Shown here: piece by piece, positions 41,501-49,650 of the stretch
How positions within the stretch are numbered: the first letter of the stretch is position 1
How the letters are laid out: each line of letters opens with the position of its first letter
NCBI GenBank assembly: GCA_020846655.1
Contig: JADLDL010000046.1
Coordinates: forward strand, 1-64,000
Direction of reading: 5' to 3'
Source of the DNA: Saprospiraceae bacterium
GTDB taxonomy: Bacteria > Bacteroidota > Bacteroidia > Chitinophagales > Saprospiraceae
Length of the DNA: 64,000 nucleotides
Notes under the pieces: model-generated
Database searches by the model: none
What the model saw: the letters and a program-made list of their open reading frames with translations, nothing else
What the model was told of the DNA's origin: nothing
Position numbers and translations under genes: made by a program

Positions 41501-41904
41501 ACGAGCGCTTGCGCACCGCGCCGCCAGCAACGGGCAGCAGCAGCCAAACGCCCAAAGGCCTGACAGCCACGCCGGCACAATATTCGACACCCTCCCTGGC
41601 CGTACCAGTGCCTGCCGGCACAACACCGGCAGCAAGCCCCACGCCCAGTTCGAATGCCAAATACTACATCCGCGTTTGTGCGATGGAAGACACCCAGAAC
41701 TTTGATGCGAAAAAATTGGATGGCTCCGGTGCCGTCATTGAAAAATGGCCCATTGGCGATACGAAAATGACCGCCGTGATGCTGACCGGTTTCCCAACCG
41801 TTGAGCAAGCCATGACAACTACCGATAAACTGCGTACCAAGGGTTTTACCGATGCTTATATCATCAAAGATGAAAACGGGCGGATGAGCAAATTCCGGTA
41901 CTGA
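38545..41904 (+). CDS. PorE-like periplasmic protein: TPR, PD40 beta-propeller, regulatory-like domains, C-terminal SPOR-type repeats
   Basis: TPR start; PD40 motifs (GFPALSPDGNTLYFASNQEGGFGGWDLYVS); carboxypeptidase-regulatory-like repeats; SPOR-like segments GYAVQLAAHPEKF, RFAVQVASWPSER, YYIRVCAMEDTQ. Confidence 0.82.
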   Translation: MNTTFRAGWLMAAWFCTMSSLLAQTSVQENLSRADKQFDLYAYNLALRTYEQVLKEQPNNAHALARTGDCYFQLNRPEEALSWYDKAVIREDVEPEALLRYGKALMQSGDYVGARKWFMFYAEGNPTVGQHYAKMCDFALQASQKDPLFQSLNEPLNTEAADYGPVYFGDKIVYNSARTDIKRKTSAKTSADWTGSAYNQLFVTQRNPGDNYLQAPAFLHGDLQNDFNEGPVSFSGDGRRVAFCRNNFIDGTRQIAEKGVNMSLYFADVANGNWANEKAFLFNGSNYATGFPALSPDGNTLYFASNQEGGFGGWDLYVSLWNGANWTTPRNLGNAVNTPGNEVTPFFDGNNLYFSSDWHPGLGGLDVFRADVQDNNLRNVAHLGSGINSSRDDYGFIFNAKSGTGYLTSNRSGGRGNEDIWQIRKRVDEFVITVVDQQQITVPAADIDFSACNAGVKQTDAFGRYSFAVAAGKADCRVTVRKSGYRPIVLPIQSAGEKNLTAVLVPEYGVVTNSPPAATPNNTLSYTPASSNNALPDLESNTAPLTYSTGSEYPVQSGSLEKYTVFVRDENGRALPDAELNLTTCGLGSIYTDGIGRASFYFPKGNSCNMVVRKSGLEDITIPVTPQTSKEMSVAMSSDKRTKFSGLAMNAATRKTLQGVVVTAKSRSGDHETLASSNASGQYTLMLRAYQIYDIAYHKDGFTDYVSTLQTERALQADMELSPIALEPQSGNANLSAPVTYSSPSNSGMISLADLEEASALQQVTQPAANAKTAATKTAATKASTTKTAATKSSGYAVQLAAHPEKFTESKTKKYDGYLSLGNLYAVEEGKMNKLRLGVYPTREEANEVLKEISKTSKDAFVVWETQADESLLTSYKANDQTYAAKGLTATPAAANKTALPANASTPIRFAVQVASWPSERRVLVSDYTNLNNLGNVYIHQENDRMRVRVGTWDAYEKAESAQKQAVSLGYKDAIIVTEKVEDITNERLRTAPPATGSSSQTPKGLTATPAQYSTPSLAVPVPAGTTPAASPTPSSNAKYYIRVCAMEDTQNFDAKKLDGSGAVIEKWPIGDTKMTAVMLTGFPTVEQAMTTTDKLRTKGFTDAYIIKDENGRMSKFRY

Positions 41905-41922
41905 GTTTGTATTGCATTCTTT

Positions 41923-41970
41923 TTTACAAAAAGGGGTGGTTTCCATTGGAAAACCACCCCTTTTTGTAAA
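41923..41970. terminator. Bidirectional intrinsic terminator
   Basis: TTTACAAAAAGGGGTGGTTTtccattggAAAACCACCCCTTTTTGTAAA between convergent genes. Confidence 0.88.
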
Positions 41971-41982
41971 AAAAACCGGGGT

Positions 41983-43251
41983 TTACCGCAGCTTCACAAA
42001 GCGCCCGCGTACCATTCCGGCCGGCGTTCGCAAGCCCAGCACATACATGCCTGCCGGGAGTTGGTCCACCGGTATTTCCAGGCTTTCCACGGCATTGCCC
42101 CTCAGGTCCTGATGCCACCAGCACCGGCCTTTCGCATCCAGCAACCGGATCTCTTCCGGGTTTCTCAAGCCCTCCGGCAACTGAAGCGTTAGCCGGCTGG
42201 ATGCAGGATTGGGCCGTATTTCCAATAGCAGGCTGCGCTCAGGCGCCGTTTCGACCGGCGTGGACAAACAGGCTGTGCTTTCCAGCAAACTTGGACGGGA
42301 GCCTGTGAGCGCCGCCCACATCCTCGTTTTTTGGCCGGTAGAAAACATAGACATGCAGGCATCGTCGGTGTAGTCCATGTAGTTCATAAACATCGCAGGG
42401 TTTCCGCAACTCAATTGCGGAAATACCGGACAACCCAGCGTCGCTGCGCGTTGTACCGGCGTATCCGTCACATCATCGTCGTCGAAACAACTATTCGTGT
42501 TTTCTCCCCAGATATGCCGGAGGTTGAAATAATGCCCGACCTCATGCGTGGCCGTCCGGCCGAGGTCGTGCGGAGCGTTGAGCGCCGCCAGGCCGGTTCG
42601 GCCGAAATAGCGCGGATCGACCACCACTCCGTCTTCTGCCGGGATAACACTGCCGGGGGTAGTCGCATAACCCAGAATGCCGCCCCCGATAGCCCCCACC
42701 CAAATGTTCAGGTAATGCTCCGGCGCCCAGGCATCCTGCCCGCCCAGACTAGAATAGTGAATGCGCGGCCGGCCATCGGGAGCCGTGGCTTGCCCAATAT
42801 TATTCCAGGTCGTGCTCTGCCGGGTAATGCCGGTGCTGGCCTGGCCTTGCGGGTCGGTGCTGGCCAGACAAAAATTAAATTCCACATCTGCGGCAAGACT
42901 GGCAAACAAGGTCGGGACCGTTCCTGCATTGGCGTTCAACAAGCGAAAATCCTCGTTGAGCACCTCCATCTGGCTGAAAATTTGTTCGTCGGAAATATTT
43001 TCGTCGCTGGTTCGGTACAGCACATGCACCACGACCGGAATGGTCACCGCGCTGCGCGAAACGACAACCGATGGGTTTATCTCGGTTTGCGCGCCGGCCA
43101 GTTCCGGAAAACGAAGGGCATTGCGTTGCCGAATGGTTTCGGTCAGGCAAGGTTCCTGGGCCAAAATCCGAGGTGTCAACAGGCTAAACAGCACTGCGAA
43201 ACACAGGCCTTGCCGGATGAGCCGGCTAATCAAAAGTGGGGAAATTTCCAT
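41983..43251 (-). CDS. M43 (pappalysin/cytophagalysin-like) zinc metalloprotease with T9SS sorting domain
   Basis: Signal peptide at MEISPLLISRLIRQGLCFAVLFSLL; ATHEVGHYFNLRHIWGE; MNYMDYTDDACMSMFSTGQKTRMWA; C-terminal sorting domain. Confidence 0.92.
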   Translation of the reverse strand: MEISPLLISRLIRQGLCFAVLFSLLTPRILAQEPCLTETIRQRNALRFPELAGAQTEINPSVVVSRSAVTIPVVVHVLYRTSDENISDEQIFSQMEVLNEDFRLLNANAGTVPTLFASLAADVEFNFCLASTDPQGQASTGITRQSTTWNNIGQATAPDGRPRIHYSSLGGQDAWAPEHYLNIWVGAIGGGILGYATTPGSVIPAEDGVVVDPRYFGRTGLAALNAPHDLGRTATHEVGHYFNLRHIWGENTNSCFDDDDVTDTPVQRAATLGCPVFPQLSCGNPAMFMNYMDYTDDACMSMFSTGQKTRMWAALTGSRPSLLESTACLSTPVETAPERSLLLEIRPNPASSRLTLQLPEGLRNPEEIRLLDAKGRCWWHQDLRGNAVESLEIPVDQLPAGMYVLGLRTPAGMVRGRFVKLR

Positions 43252-43388
43252 GGTAAATTTTTTTTCTGCCGGTGGCAGCGTTTGCCCGGGGTTGTCCGTT
43301 TTTACATCATACAAGAGCAAAAATCTGTCGAAAGATTTAAGATAAAGCAGAAAGTAGGTTTTTTTAGTTGGTTTTGTTTGTACCAGGA

Positions 43389-43417
43389 GGCGCGCTGATA
43401 GCGCGCCTTTTGTTTTT
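43389..43417 (+). terminator. Terminator-like hairpin in a divergent intergenic region
   Basis: GGCGCGCT-GAT-AGCGCGCC followed by TTTTGTTTTT. Confidence 0.6.
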
Positions 43418-43476
43418 CCAGGCAGCGAGATGTGCCGTAGAGCGCTTACTTTTGGGCAAGTTAAACTATCCAGCCT

Positions 43477-45060
43477 TTGCTTATGACCAGCCGCCTGTTT
43501 AAATTGCTGTTTTTGCTGTTCCCATACAGTCTTTGCGCCCAAAATGCGGTGCCGGTGATCCAACAATTTTCCGCAACGGCCAATTGGAGCACCCAAATAC
43601 TCACGGTGTCCTATGCAGTAGCCGATGCTGAAAACGATCCGCTCGATATTTCCCTTGAATTTTCAAACAACGGCGGCAAAACCTATGCCCTCAGTGCCCA
43701 GGTGCCGCAAACAGGCGACGTAGGTTTTCCGGTGCAGCCCGGCGCCAACCGCACGATCTCCTGCGACCTCAGCCAACTCAGCAGCGGCGGCGCCACCTTC
43801 ACGGTCCGCCTGGTAGCCGACGACCGCCAAGCCTTCGATTGGCAAAGCCTCGTCGATGAAGTGGACAGCATGCGCCTGCGCGCCGATCTCGAATTTGTGG
43901 AAGGCATCCGCCACTACACAGCGGGCCTGGCGCACCTGAATGCCGTACACGATTCCCTGAAAAACTGCTTTGCCGCTCAAGGCTTGTTTGCCGAGGAACA
44001 TACTTTTTCCTACGCAGCCAACTACGTTGGTCGGAATGTGCTAGGCAGCAACCGGGGTACCCTGTACGCCGATTCTGTAGTGATTGTGGATGCGCATTAC
44101 GATTCGATTGACAATGCCCCGGGCGCCGACGACAACGGCAGCGGCACGGTGGGTGTCCTCGAAGTCGCTCGCCTGCTGAGCCGGTATCCGTCTGAAAAAA
44201 CCCTTCGTTTTATCGGTTTTGACCTGGAAGAAGCCGGTTTGGTGGGCAGTGCGCGGTATGTGTCTTCCGGCTTGCCGACCAACGAAAAAGTAGCCGGTGT
44301 GTTCAATTTTGAAATGATTGGGTACTATTCCGAGGAGCCGAACTCCCAGCAGGTGCCGGCCGGTTTCAATATCCTGTTCTCACAGGCCTACAGCCAGTTG
44401 CAGGCCAATCAGTTTCGGGGCGATTGCATCATCAATGTGGGCAATACTTCTTTCCCGGGGCTGGCCAACCGCTTCCACCAAAGCGCCACGCAGTATGTCC
44501 CCGACCTGAAAGTGCTGGATGTAATCATGCAAACCGGTATTCCGGTACCGGACCTCCTGCGCAGCGACCATGCACCGTTTTGGGGCGCCAATTTGCCGGC
44601 CCTCATGATCACCGACGGCGCCAATTACCGCAACAAATGTTACCATACTCCCAGTGATACGCTCGATGAAAAATTGAATTTCACCTTTATGTCCAATGTG
44701 GTAAAAACCACCGTGGCAGCAGCAGGCCAACTGGCTGGCATCCGCCACGGCGACTGGGCCACAGCCAGTTTTACCGGCACCGTCGGCACCGGGGCGCCTG
44801 TGCCGGACTGCCAGGTATCAAGTGTGTTCAGCCCGGGCGGCGGCCGCCAACTGGCCCTGTGGTTCGGCGCTTGCCCGCTCACGGAGGCTTCGCTTGATCT
44901 GTTTGACAGCCGGGGGCAGTTGCTCCACCACGAGGCGCCCCAACTATTGCCGCAACAAGCCACGTTTGTTCTGGACGGGCCTGAATTGTCGGCCGGTATA
45001 TATTTTGTCAAAATAAATGCGAGAGAGGGTAGCCGGACCATCAAGGTCGCCCTACCTTAG
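43477..45060 (+). CDS. Secreted M28-family peptidase with T9SS sorting domain
   Basis: VIVDAHYDSIDNAPGADDNGSGTVGVLEVARLL; FIGFDLEEAGLVGSARYV; C-terminal sorting domain. Confidence 0.92.
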   Translation: MLMTSRLFKLLFLLFPYSLCAQNAVPVIQQFSATANWSTQILTVSYAVADAENDPLDISLEFSNNGGKTYALSAQVPQTGDVGFPVQPGANRTISCDLSQLSSGGATFTVRLVADDRQAFDWQSLVDEVDSMRLRADLEFVEGIRHYTAGLAHLNAVHDSLKNCFAAQGLFAEEHTFSYAANYVGRNVLGSNRGTLYADSVVIVDAHYDSIDNAPGADDNGSGTVGVLEVARLLSRYPSEKTLRFIGFDLEEAGLVGSARYVSSGLPTNEKVAGVFNFEMIGYYSEEPNSQQVPAGFNILFSQAYSQLQANQFRGDCIINVGNTSFPGLANRFHQSATQYVPDLKVLDVIMQTGIPVPDLLRSDHAPFWGANLPALMITDGANYRNKCYHTPSDTLDEKLNFTFMSNVVKTTVAAAGQLAGIRHGDWATASFTGTVGTGAPVPDCQVSSVFSPGGGRQLALWFGACPLTEASLDLFDSRGQLLHHEAPQLLPQQATFVLDGPELSAGIYFVKINAREGSRTIKVALP

Positions 45061-45089
45061 CCGCCGCACTGTTCAACTCATTTTAAAGG

Positions 45090-45219
45090 CAAAATGTAAA
45101 ATGTAAAATGTAAAATGTAAAAGGGTGATCTCCGGATAGGGTGGTTTGTACAAAACGCCTCCTAACTGGCCTGCAATGGCCCCCCCTTTTACATTTTACA
45201 TTTTACATTTTACATTTTG
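45090..45219. repeat. Heptamer-built inverted repeat (locus 1)
   Basis: Left arm CAAAATG(TAAAATG)3TAAAAGGG at 45090-45125; exact reverse complement at 45184-45219; 58-nt spacer. Confidence 0.95.
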
Positions 45220-45246
45220 ACTTGCAACCTGCTTCTGCGCCCCGAT

Positions 45247-47271
45247 ATGCGGGTATTTACAGACCTACATCAATTGCCGTCGTTTCGGGATGCCGTATTG
45301 ACCATCGGTTCCTTCGACGGTGTACATACCGGCCACCGCCGGATTTTGGAACAAGTACAACGTCTGGCCCGTGCCTGCGGGGGCGAAAGCGTGGTGCTGA
45401 GTTTTGAACCGCACCCGCGCACGGTTTTGCATCCCGACGACGCGGCGTTCAAACTTATCACCACCTCATCGGAAAAAATCGCCCTGCTCGAACAATGCGG
45501 CGTCGATCATGTCGTGCTTGCGCCGTTCACGCTGGATTTTGCCCGGCAAAGTGCCCGGGAGTACGTCGAAGATTTTCTGATCCGGCTGTTCAATCCCCGC
45601 TATATCGTCATTGGTTACGACCACCGGTTTGGCGCCAACCGGGAGGGCAACCTCGCATTTTTACAAGCCTACGAAGCACAGGGCCTGTTTTCTATTGTGG
45701 AAATACCAGCGCAGGAAATTGATGACATAGCGGTGAGTTCCTCCAAAATCCGCAATGCTCTTGAGGCTTCCGACATCGCCTATGCCAATCGCCTGCTGGC
45801 CCACCCGTATTTTTTTACAGGCCGGGTTGTGTCCGGCAACCGCATCGGGCGTACCATTGGTTTCCCAACGGCCAATATTCAGATCGCTGATCGCTACAAA
45901 CTCATTCCGCCGGCGGGTATTTATGCTGCCCGGGCGGTATTGGCCCGGCCCGGCAACATTGAGCCTTTCCCCTGGAGGCCCGATGCCCGCGTGGTATACG
46001 ACGCCATGTTGTACATCGGCCAGCGCCCCACGCTGGCGGGCGGCCTTGACCGCTCTATAGAGGTAAACCTTCTTGATTTTGACGGAGACTTGTATGGCCA
46101 GGAAATGGCTGTGGAACTCATTGACTTTATCCGGCCCGACAAAAAACTGGATGGCTTGGGCGCCTTGAAGGCGCAAATTGAAGCCGACAAGGTGGAAATT
46201 CTCCAGCGCCTGCACCCCGAACCGCACAAAACACCGGCTACGCCATCCGATACGGCCATTGTGATCCTGAACTACAATACCCGCCGGCACCTGGCCGAGT
46301 ATTTGCCTTCTGTGTTGGCCCACAGTGGCGGTGCCCGCGTGATCGTGGCCGACAACGGCTCGCCCGACGATTCGATCGCTTTTTTACGAGAACAGTACCC
46401 ACAGGTAGAGATTCTGGATTTGCAGCAAAACTACGGCTTTGCGCAGGGCTACAATGAGGCCTTGCGGCAGGTGCACAGCGCATTTTACGTGGTGCTCAAC
46501 TCTGATGTAGAGGTTACGTCGGGCTGGATGGAGCCGGTGCTGGATGCGATGCGCGCCAATCCGCGCATTGCCATTGCACAGCCCAAGATCCTGGCTTGGC
46601 GCGACAAAACCCGCTTCGAATACGCCGGCGCCGCAGGAGGCTGGATCGATTACCTCGGCTATCCGTTTTGCCGGGGCCGTATTTTTAGCCAAAACGAAGA
46701 AGACCAGGGCCAATACGATACGCCCCAGGAGTGTTTTTGGGCAGCCGGGGCCGCCTTTTTTATCCGCGCCGAACTGTACCACTCGTTCGGGGGATTCGAT
46801 GGCGACTATTTTGCCCACAACGAAGAAATCGACCTCTGCTGGCGCCTGAAACGAGCGGGCTACCAGGTTTGGTGCTTCCCGGACTCGGTGGTGTACCACC
46901 TGGGCGGCGGTACGCTGGAGTACGAGAGCCCGCGCAAGGTGTTTCTCAATTTCCGGAACAGCCTGTTCACCCTGCTGAAAAACGAACCTGCTGCCAAACT
47001 CTGCTGGCTGCTGCCGGCTCGTTTCCTGTTGGATGGCCTGGCGGGACTGCGCTTTGCACTTAAGGGCCAGTTTCGCGCCATTTGGGCCATTGTGGAGGCG
47101 CATTTTTCATTTTATAAACATTGGGGACTAACGCTGCGCAAGCGCCGGCAAATTGCAAAAGCCATTGAAAAACAAGGCATTGGCCCCGAAAACTGCAGCG
47201 GCATCTACGGCGGAAGCATCGTCTTTGCGCACTATGCCCGGCGGATCAAACAATTCAGTAAACTCCTGTAA
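45247..47271 (+). CDS. Fusion: riboflavin kinase/FAD synthetase (RibF) N-terminus + GT2 glycosyltransferase C-terminus
   Basis: RibF: TIGSFDGVHTGHRRIL, VIGYDHRFGANREGN, GRTIGFPTANI. GT2: TAIVILNYNTRRHLAEYLPSVLAHS, VVLNSDVEVTSGWMEPV. One continuous frame. Confidence 0.9.
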   Translation: MRVFTDLHQLPSFRDAVLTIGSFDGVHTGHRRILEQVQRLARACGGESVVLSFEPHPRTVLHPDDAAFKLITTSSEKIALLEQCGVDHVVLAPFTLDFARQSAREYVEDFLIRLFNPRYIVIGYDHRFGANREGNLAFLQAYEAQGLFSIVEIPAQEIDDIAVSSSKIRNALEASDIAYANRLLAHPYFFTGRVVSGNRIGRTIGFPTANIQIADRYKLIPPAGIYAARAVLARPGNIEPFPWRPDARVVYDAMLYIGQRPTLAGGLDRSIEVNLLDFDGDLYGQEMAVELIDFIRPDKKLDGLGALKAQIEADKVEILQRLHPEPHKTPATPSDTAIVILNYNTRRHLAEYLPSVLAHSGGARVIVADNGSPDDSIAFLREQYPQVEILDLQQNYGFAQGYNEALRQVHSAFYVVLNSDVEVTSGWMEPVLDAMRANPRIAIAQPKILAWRDKTRFEYAGAAGGWIDYLGYPFCRGRIFSQNEEDQGQYDTPQECFWAAGAAFFIRAELYHSFGGFDGDYFAHNEEIDLCWRLKRAGYQVWCFPDSVVYHLGGGTLEYESPRKVFLNFRNSLFTLLKNEPAAKLCWLLPARFLLDGLAGLRFALKGQFRAIWAIVEAHFSFYKHWGLTLRKRRQIAKAIEKQGIGPENCSGIYGGSIVFAHYARRIKQFSKLL

Positions 47272-47281
47272 CACAACAAGC

Positions 47282-48019
47282 GTGGCATACGAACTCCTGT
47301 ACGAAGACGAGCATTTTCTGGTGGTGGCCAAGCCGGCCGGGTTGCTGACTATCCCCGACCGCTTTGGCAACAAAGACAGCCTGCACGCCGCCCTGGAGCG
47401 TCAGTACGGCAAAATATTTGTGGTGCACCGGCTCGACCGTGAAACCAGCGGCGTACTCTGCTTTGCCCGTACAGAAGCAGCGCACCGGAATTTGTCGATG
47501 CAATTCGAGCACCATACGGTCGATAAATACTACCTCTTGCTGGCCGACGGCGTGTTGCACCTCGACGAGGGCGAGATCAACAAACCCATCGGCGACCACC
47601 CGGCGGTGTCGGGCAAAATGGCCATCGTGCACAGCGGAAAGCCCTCGCTCACGTTTTACCGCGTACTGGAACGCTTCAAACGCTTCACCTTGGCCGAGGC
47701 CCTGCTCAAAACCGGCCGCACTCACCAGGTGCGCGTGCATTTTCAGAGTATCGGCTACCCATTGGCCATCGACCCCCTGTACGGCCGCCGTTCGGCGTTT
47801 TTGCTTTCTGAAATAAAACTCAAAGGTTTTAAACTGGGCAAATACAGCGAGGAGGAACGCCCGATCATGGACCGTACCAGCCTGCACTCCTCCCGCTTGC
47901 GCATCGACCATCCGGTGAGCGGCGAACGAATGGAATTCAAAGCCGAATTGCCCAAAGATTTTCAGGCCGTGTTGAACCAATTGCGCAAATGGGGCGGCGA
48001 AAAGACCGGTAAAATGTAA
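47282..48019 (+). CDS. RluA-family pseudouridine synthase
   Basis: VVAKPAGLLTIP; VVHRLDRETSGVLCFA; LKTGRTHQVRVHF; GTG start at 47282. Confidence 0.9.
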   Translation: MAYELLYEDEHFLVVAKPAGLLTIPDRFGNKDSLHAALERQYGKIFVVHRLDRETSGVLCFARTEAAHRNLSMQFEHHTVDKYYLLLADGVLHLDEGEINKPIGDHPAVSGKMAIVHSGKPSLTFYRVLERFKRFTLAEALLKTGRTHQVRVHFQSIGYPLAIDPLYGRRSAFLLSEIKLKGFKLGKYSEEERPIMDRTSLHSSRLRIDHPVSGERMEFKAELPKDFQAVLNQLRKWGGEKTGKM

Positions 48020-48208
48020 AATGTAGAATGTAAAATGTAGAAGTCGAAAGGGTGGCTTGTGGGTAGGGTAAGGTGGTGCTTTTGGGCACTGGAGGAAGGC
48101 TTGCAATTTTGAGCCCATCGAGTGCATGCCAATCAAACGCCGTACAGCCTCCATTCCCCCAACCAACCTTTTACATTTTACATTTTGCATTCTACATTTT
48201 ACATTTAG
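48010..48208. repeat. Heptamer-built inverted repeat (locus 2)
   Basis: Left arm TAAAATGTAAAATGTAGAATGTAAAATGTAGAA (48010-48042); near reverse complement TTTTACATTTTACATTTTGCATTCTACATTTTACATTTAG (48169-48208). Confidence 0.9.
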
Positions 48209-48272
48209 CCCCGCTCCCCTATCTTTGCGGCCCGGTCCGCAGGGCCACACACCCACACAACTGTACGCATCC

Positions 48273-49634
48273 ATGTTTGAAAGTTTAAGCGATCGCCTCG
48301 AATCTGCGTTTAAGGTCATTAGTGGCAGCAATAAGATCACCGAACTCAATGTTGCCGAAAGCATCAAGGAAATCCGCCGGGCGCTGGTCGCTGCCGACGT
48401 CAACTATAAGATTGCCAAGGAGTTTACCGACAAAATCAAGGACAAAGCCCTCGGCACCGAGAACGTCCTGAAAAACGTAAACCCCGGCCAGTTGATGGTC
48501 AAAATTGTGATGGACGAACTGACCGAACTCATGGGCGGTCAGTCGGTGGGCATCAACGTGAAAGGCCATCCCGGGGTCATCCTGGTAGCGGGCCTGCAAG
48601 GCAGCGGTAAAACGACGTTCTGCGGCAAACTCGCCAAATTCCTGAAGGAAAAACGGCAGTTGTCGCCCCTGCTGGTGGCTTGCGACGTGTATCGCCCCGC
48701 CGCTATCGACCAGTTGGGTGTGCTCGGCGAGAGCATCAAGGTGCCGGTCTACAAAGAAGTTGAGAACAAAAACCCGGTCGAAATCGCCCTCAATGCCCTC
48801 AAACACGCCAAAGGCCACGGCCACCATGTCGTGATCGTGGATACGGCCGGCCGCCTGGCCGTCGACGAGGCGATGATGGCCGAAGTAGAAGCCATTAAAA
48901 AAGCCATCAACCCTACTGAGTCCTTGTTTGTGGTGGATTCGATGACCGGCCAGGACGCGGTGAACACTGCCCAGGCCTTCAACGAGCGCATCAACTACGA
49001 CGGCGTGGTGCTCACCAAACTCGACGGCGATACGCGCGGCGGGGCAGCCTTGTCGATCCAGTACACCGTCGGCAAACCCATCAAATTTGTGTCGATGGGC
49101 GAAAAACTCGACGCCCTCGATGTGTTCTACCCCGACCGGATGGCGCAGCGCATCCTGGGCATGGGCGACATCGTGTCGCTGGTGGAAAAAGCCCAGATGG
49201 AGTTTGACGAAGAGGAAGCCAAGCGGGTGGAAAAGAAGATCAAACAAAACAAGTTTGACTTCAACGACTTCCTGGGCCAAATGCAACAGATCAAAAAAAT
49301 GGGCGACCTCAAAGGCCTGCTCAACATGATACCCGGCATGGGCAAAGCCCTCAAGGATGTTGATATCGACGACAAAGCGCTCGTGCGGGTGGAAGCCATT
49401 ATTCAAAGTATGACGCCCAAGGAGCGCAAAGACCCGGATCTGCTCAACCTGAACCGGAAAAAACGCATCGCCCGGGGCTGCGGCCAAACGCTGGAACAGA
49501 TCAACCTGTTTGTCAAGAATTTCAACGACATGCGGAAATTCATGCACCAGATGAGCAACAGCAATATGGGCAAAATGGGTATGCCGGGCGGCATGGGCCT
49601 GCCGAAAGGTGGTTTCGGAAAACCTCGTCGCTAG
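48273..49634 (+). CDS. ffh: Signal recognition particle protein
   Basis: GLQGSGKTTFCGKLA; VDTAGRL; TKLDGDTRGGAALS; Met-rich C-terminal M domain. Confidence 0.97.
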   Translation: MFESLSDRLESAFKVISGSNKITELNVAESIKEIRRALVAADVNYKIAKEFTDKIKDKALGTENVLKNVNPGQLMVKIVMDELTELMGGQSVGINVKGHPGVILVAGLQGSGKTTFCGKLAKFLKEKRQLSPLLVACDVYRPAAIDQLGVLGESIKVPVYKEVENKNPVEIALNALKHAKGHGHHVVIVDTAGRLAVDEAMMAEVEAIKKAINPTESLFVVDSMTGQDAVNTAQAFNERINYDGVVLTKLDGDTRGGAALSIQYTVGKPIKFVSMGEKLDALDVFYPDRMAQRILGMGDIVSLVEKAQMEFDEEEAKRVEKKIKQNKFDFNDFLGQMQQIKKMGDLKGLLNMIPGMGKALKDVDIDDKALVRVEAIIQSMTPKERKDPDLLNLNRKKRIARGCGQTLEQINLFVKNFNDMRKFMHQMSNSNMGKMGMPGGMGLPKGGFGKPRR

Positions 49635-49650
49635 GTCGAAACGGCTTGTC

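Noticed and set aside
45090-45219. Heptamer array considered as a CRISPR
   Set aside because: Units are contiguous 7-mers without spacers and the two arms are inverted, not direct.
47255-48403. 382-aa minus-strand ORF containing NVKCRMQNVKCK and LLHFTFYILHF
   Set aside because: These peptides are translations of the TAAAATG heptamer repeat and the rest is antisense to the RluA-type gene.
48285-49547. 420-aa minus-strand ORF opposite ffh
   Set aside because: Shadow ORF of ffh.
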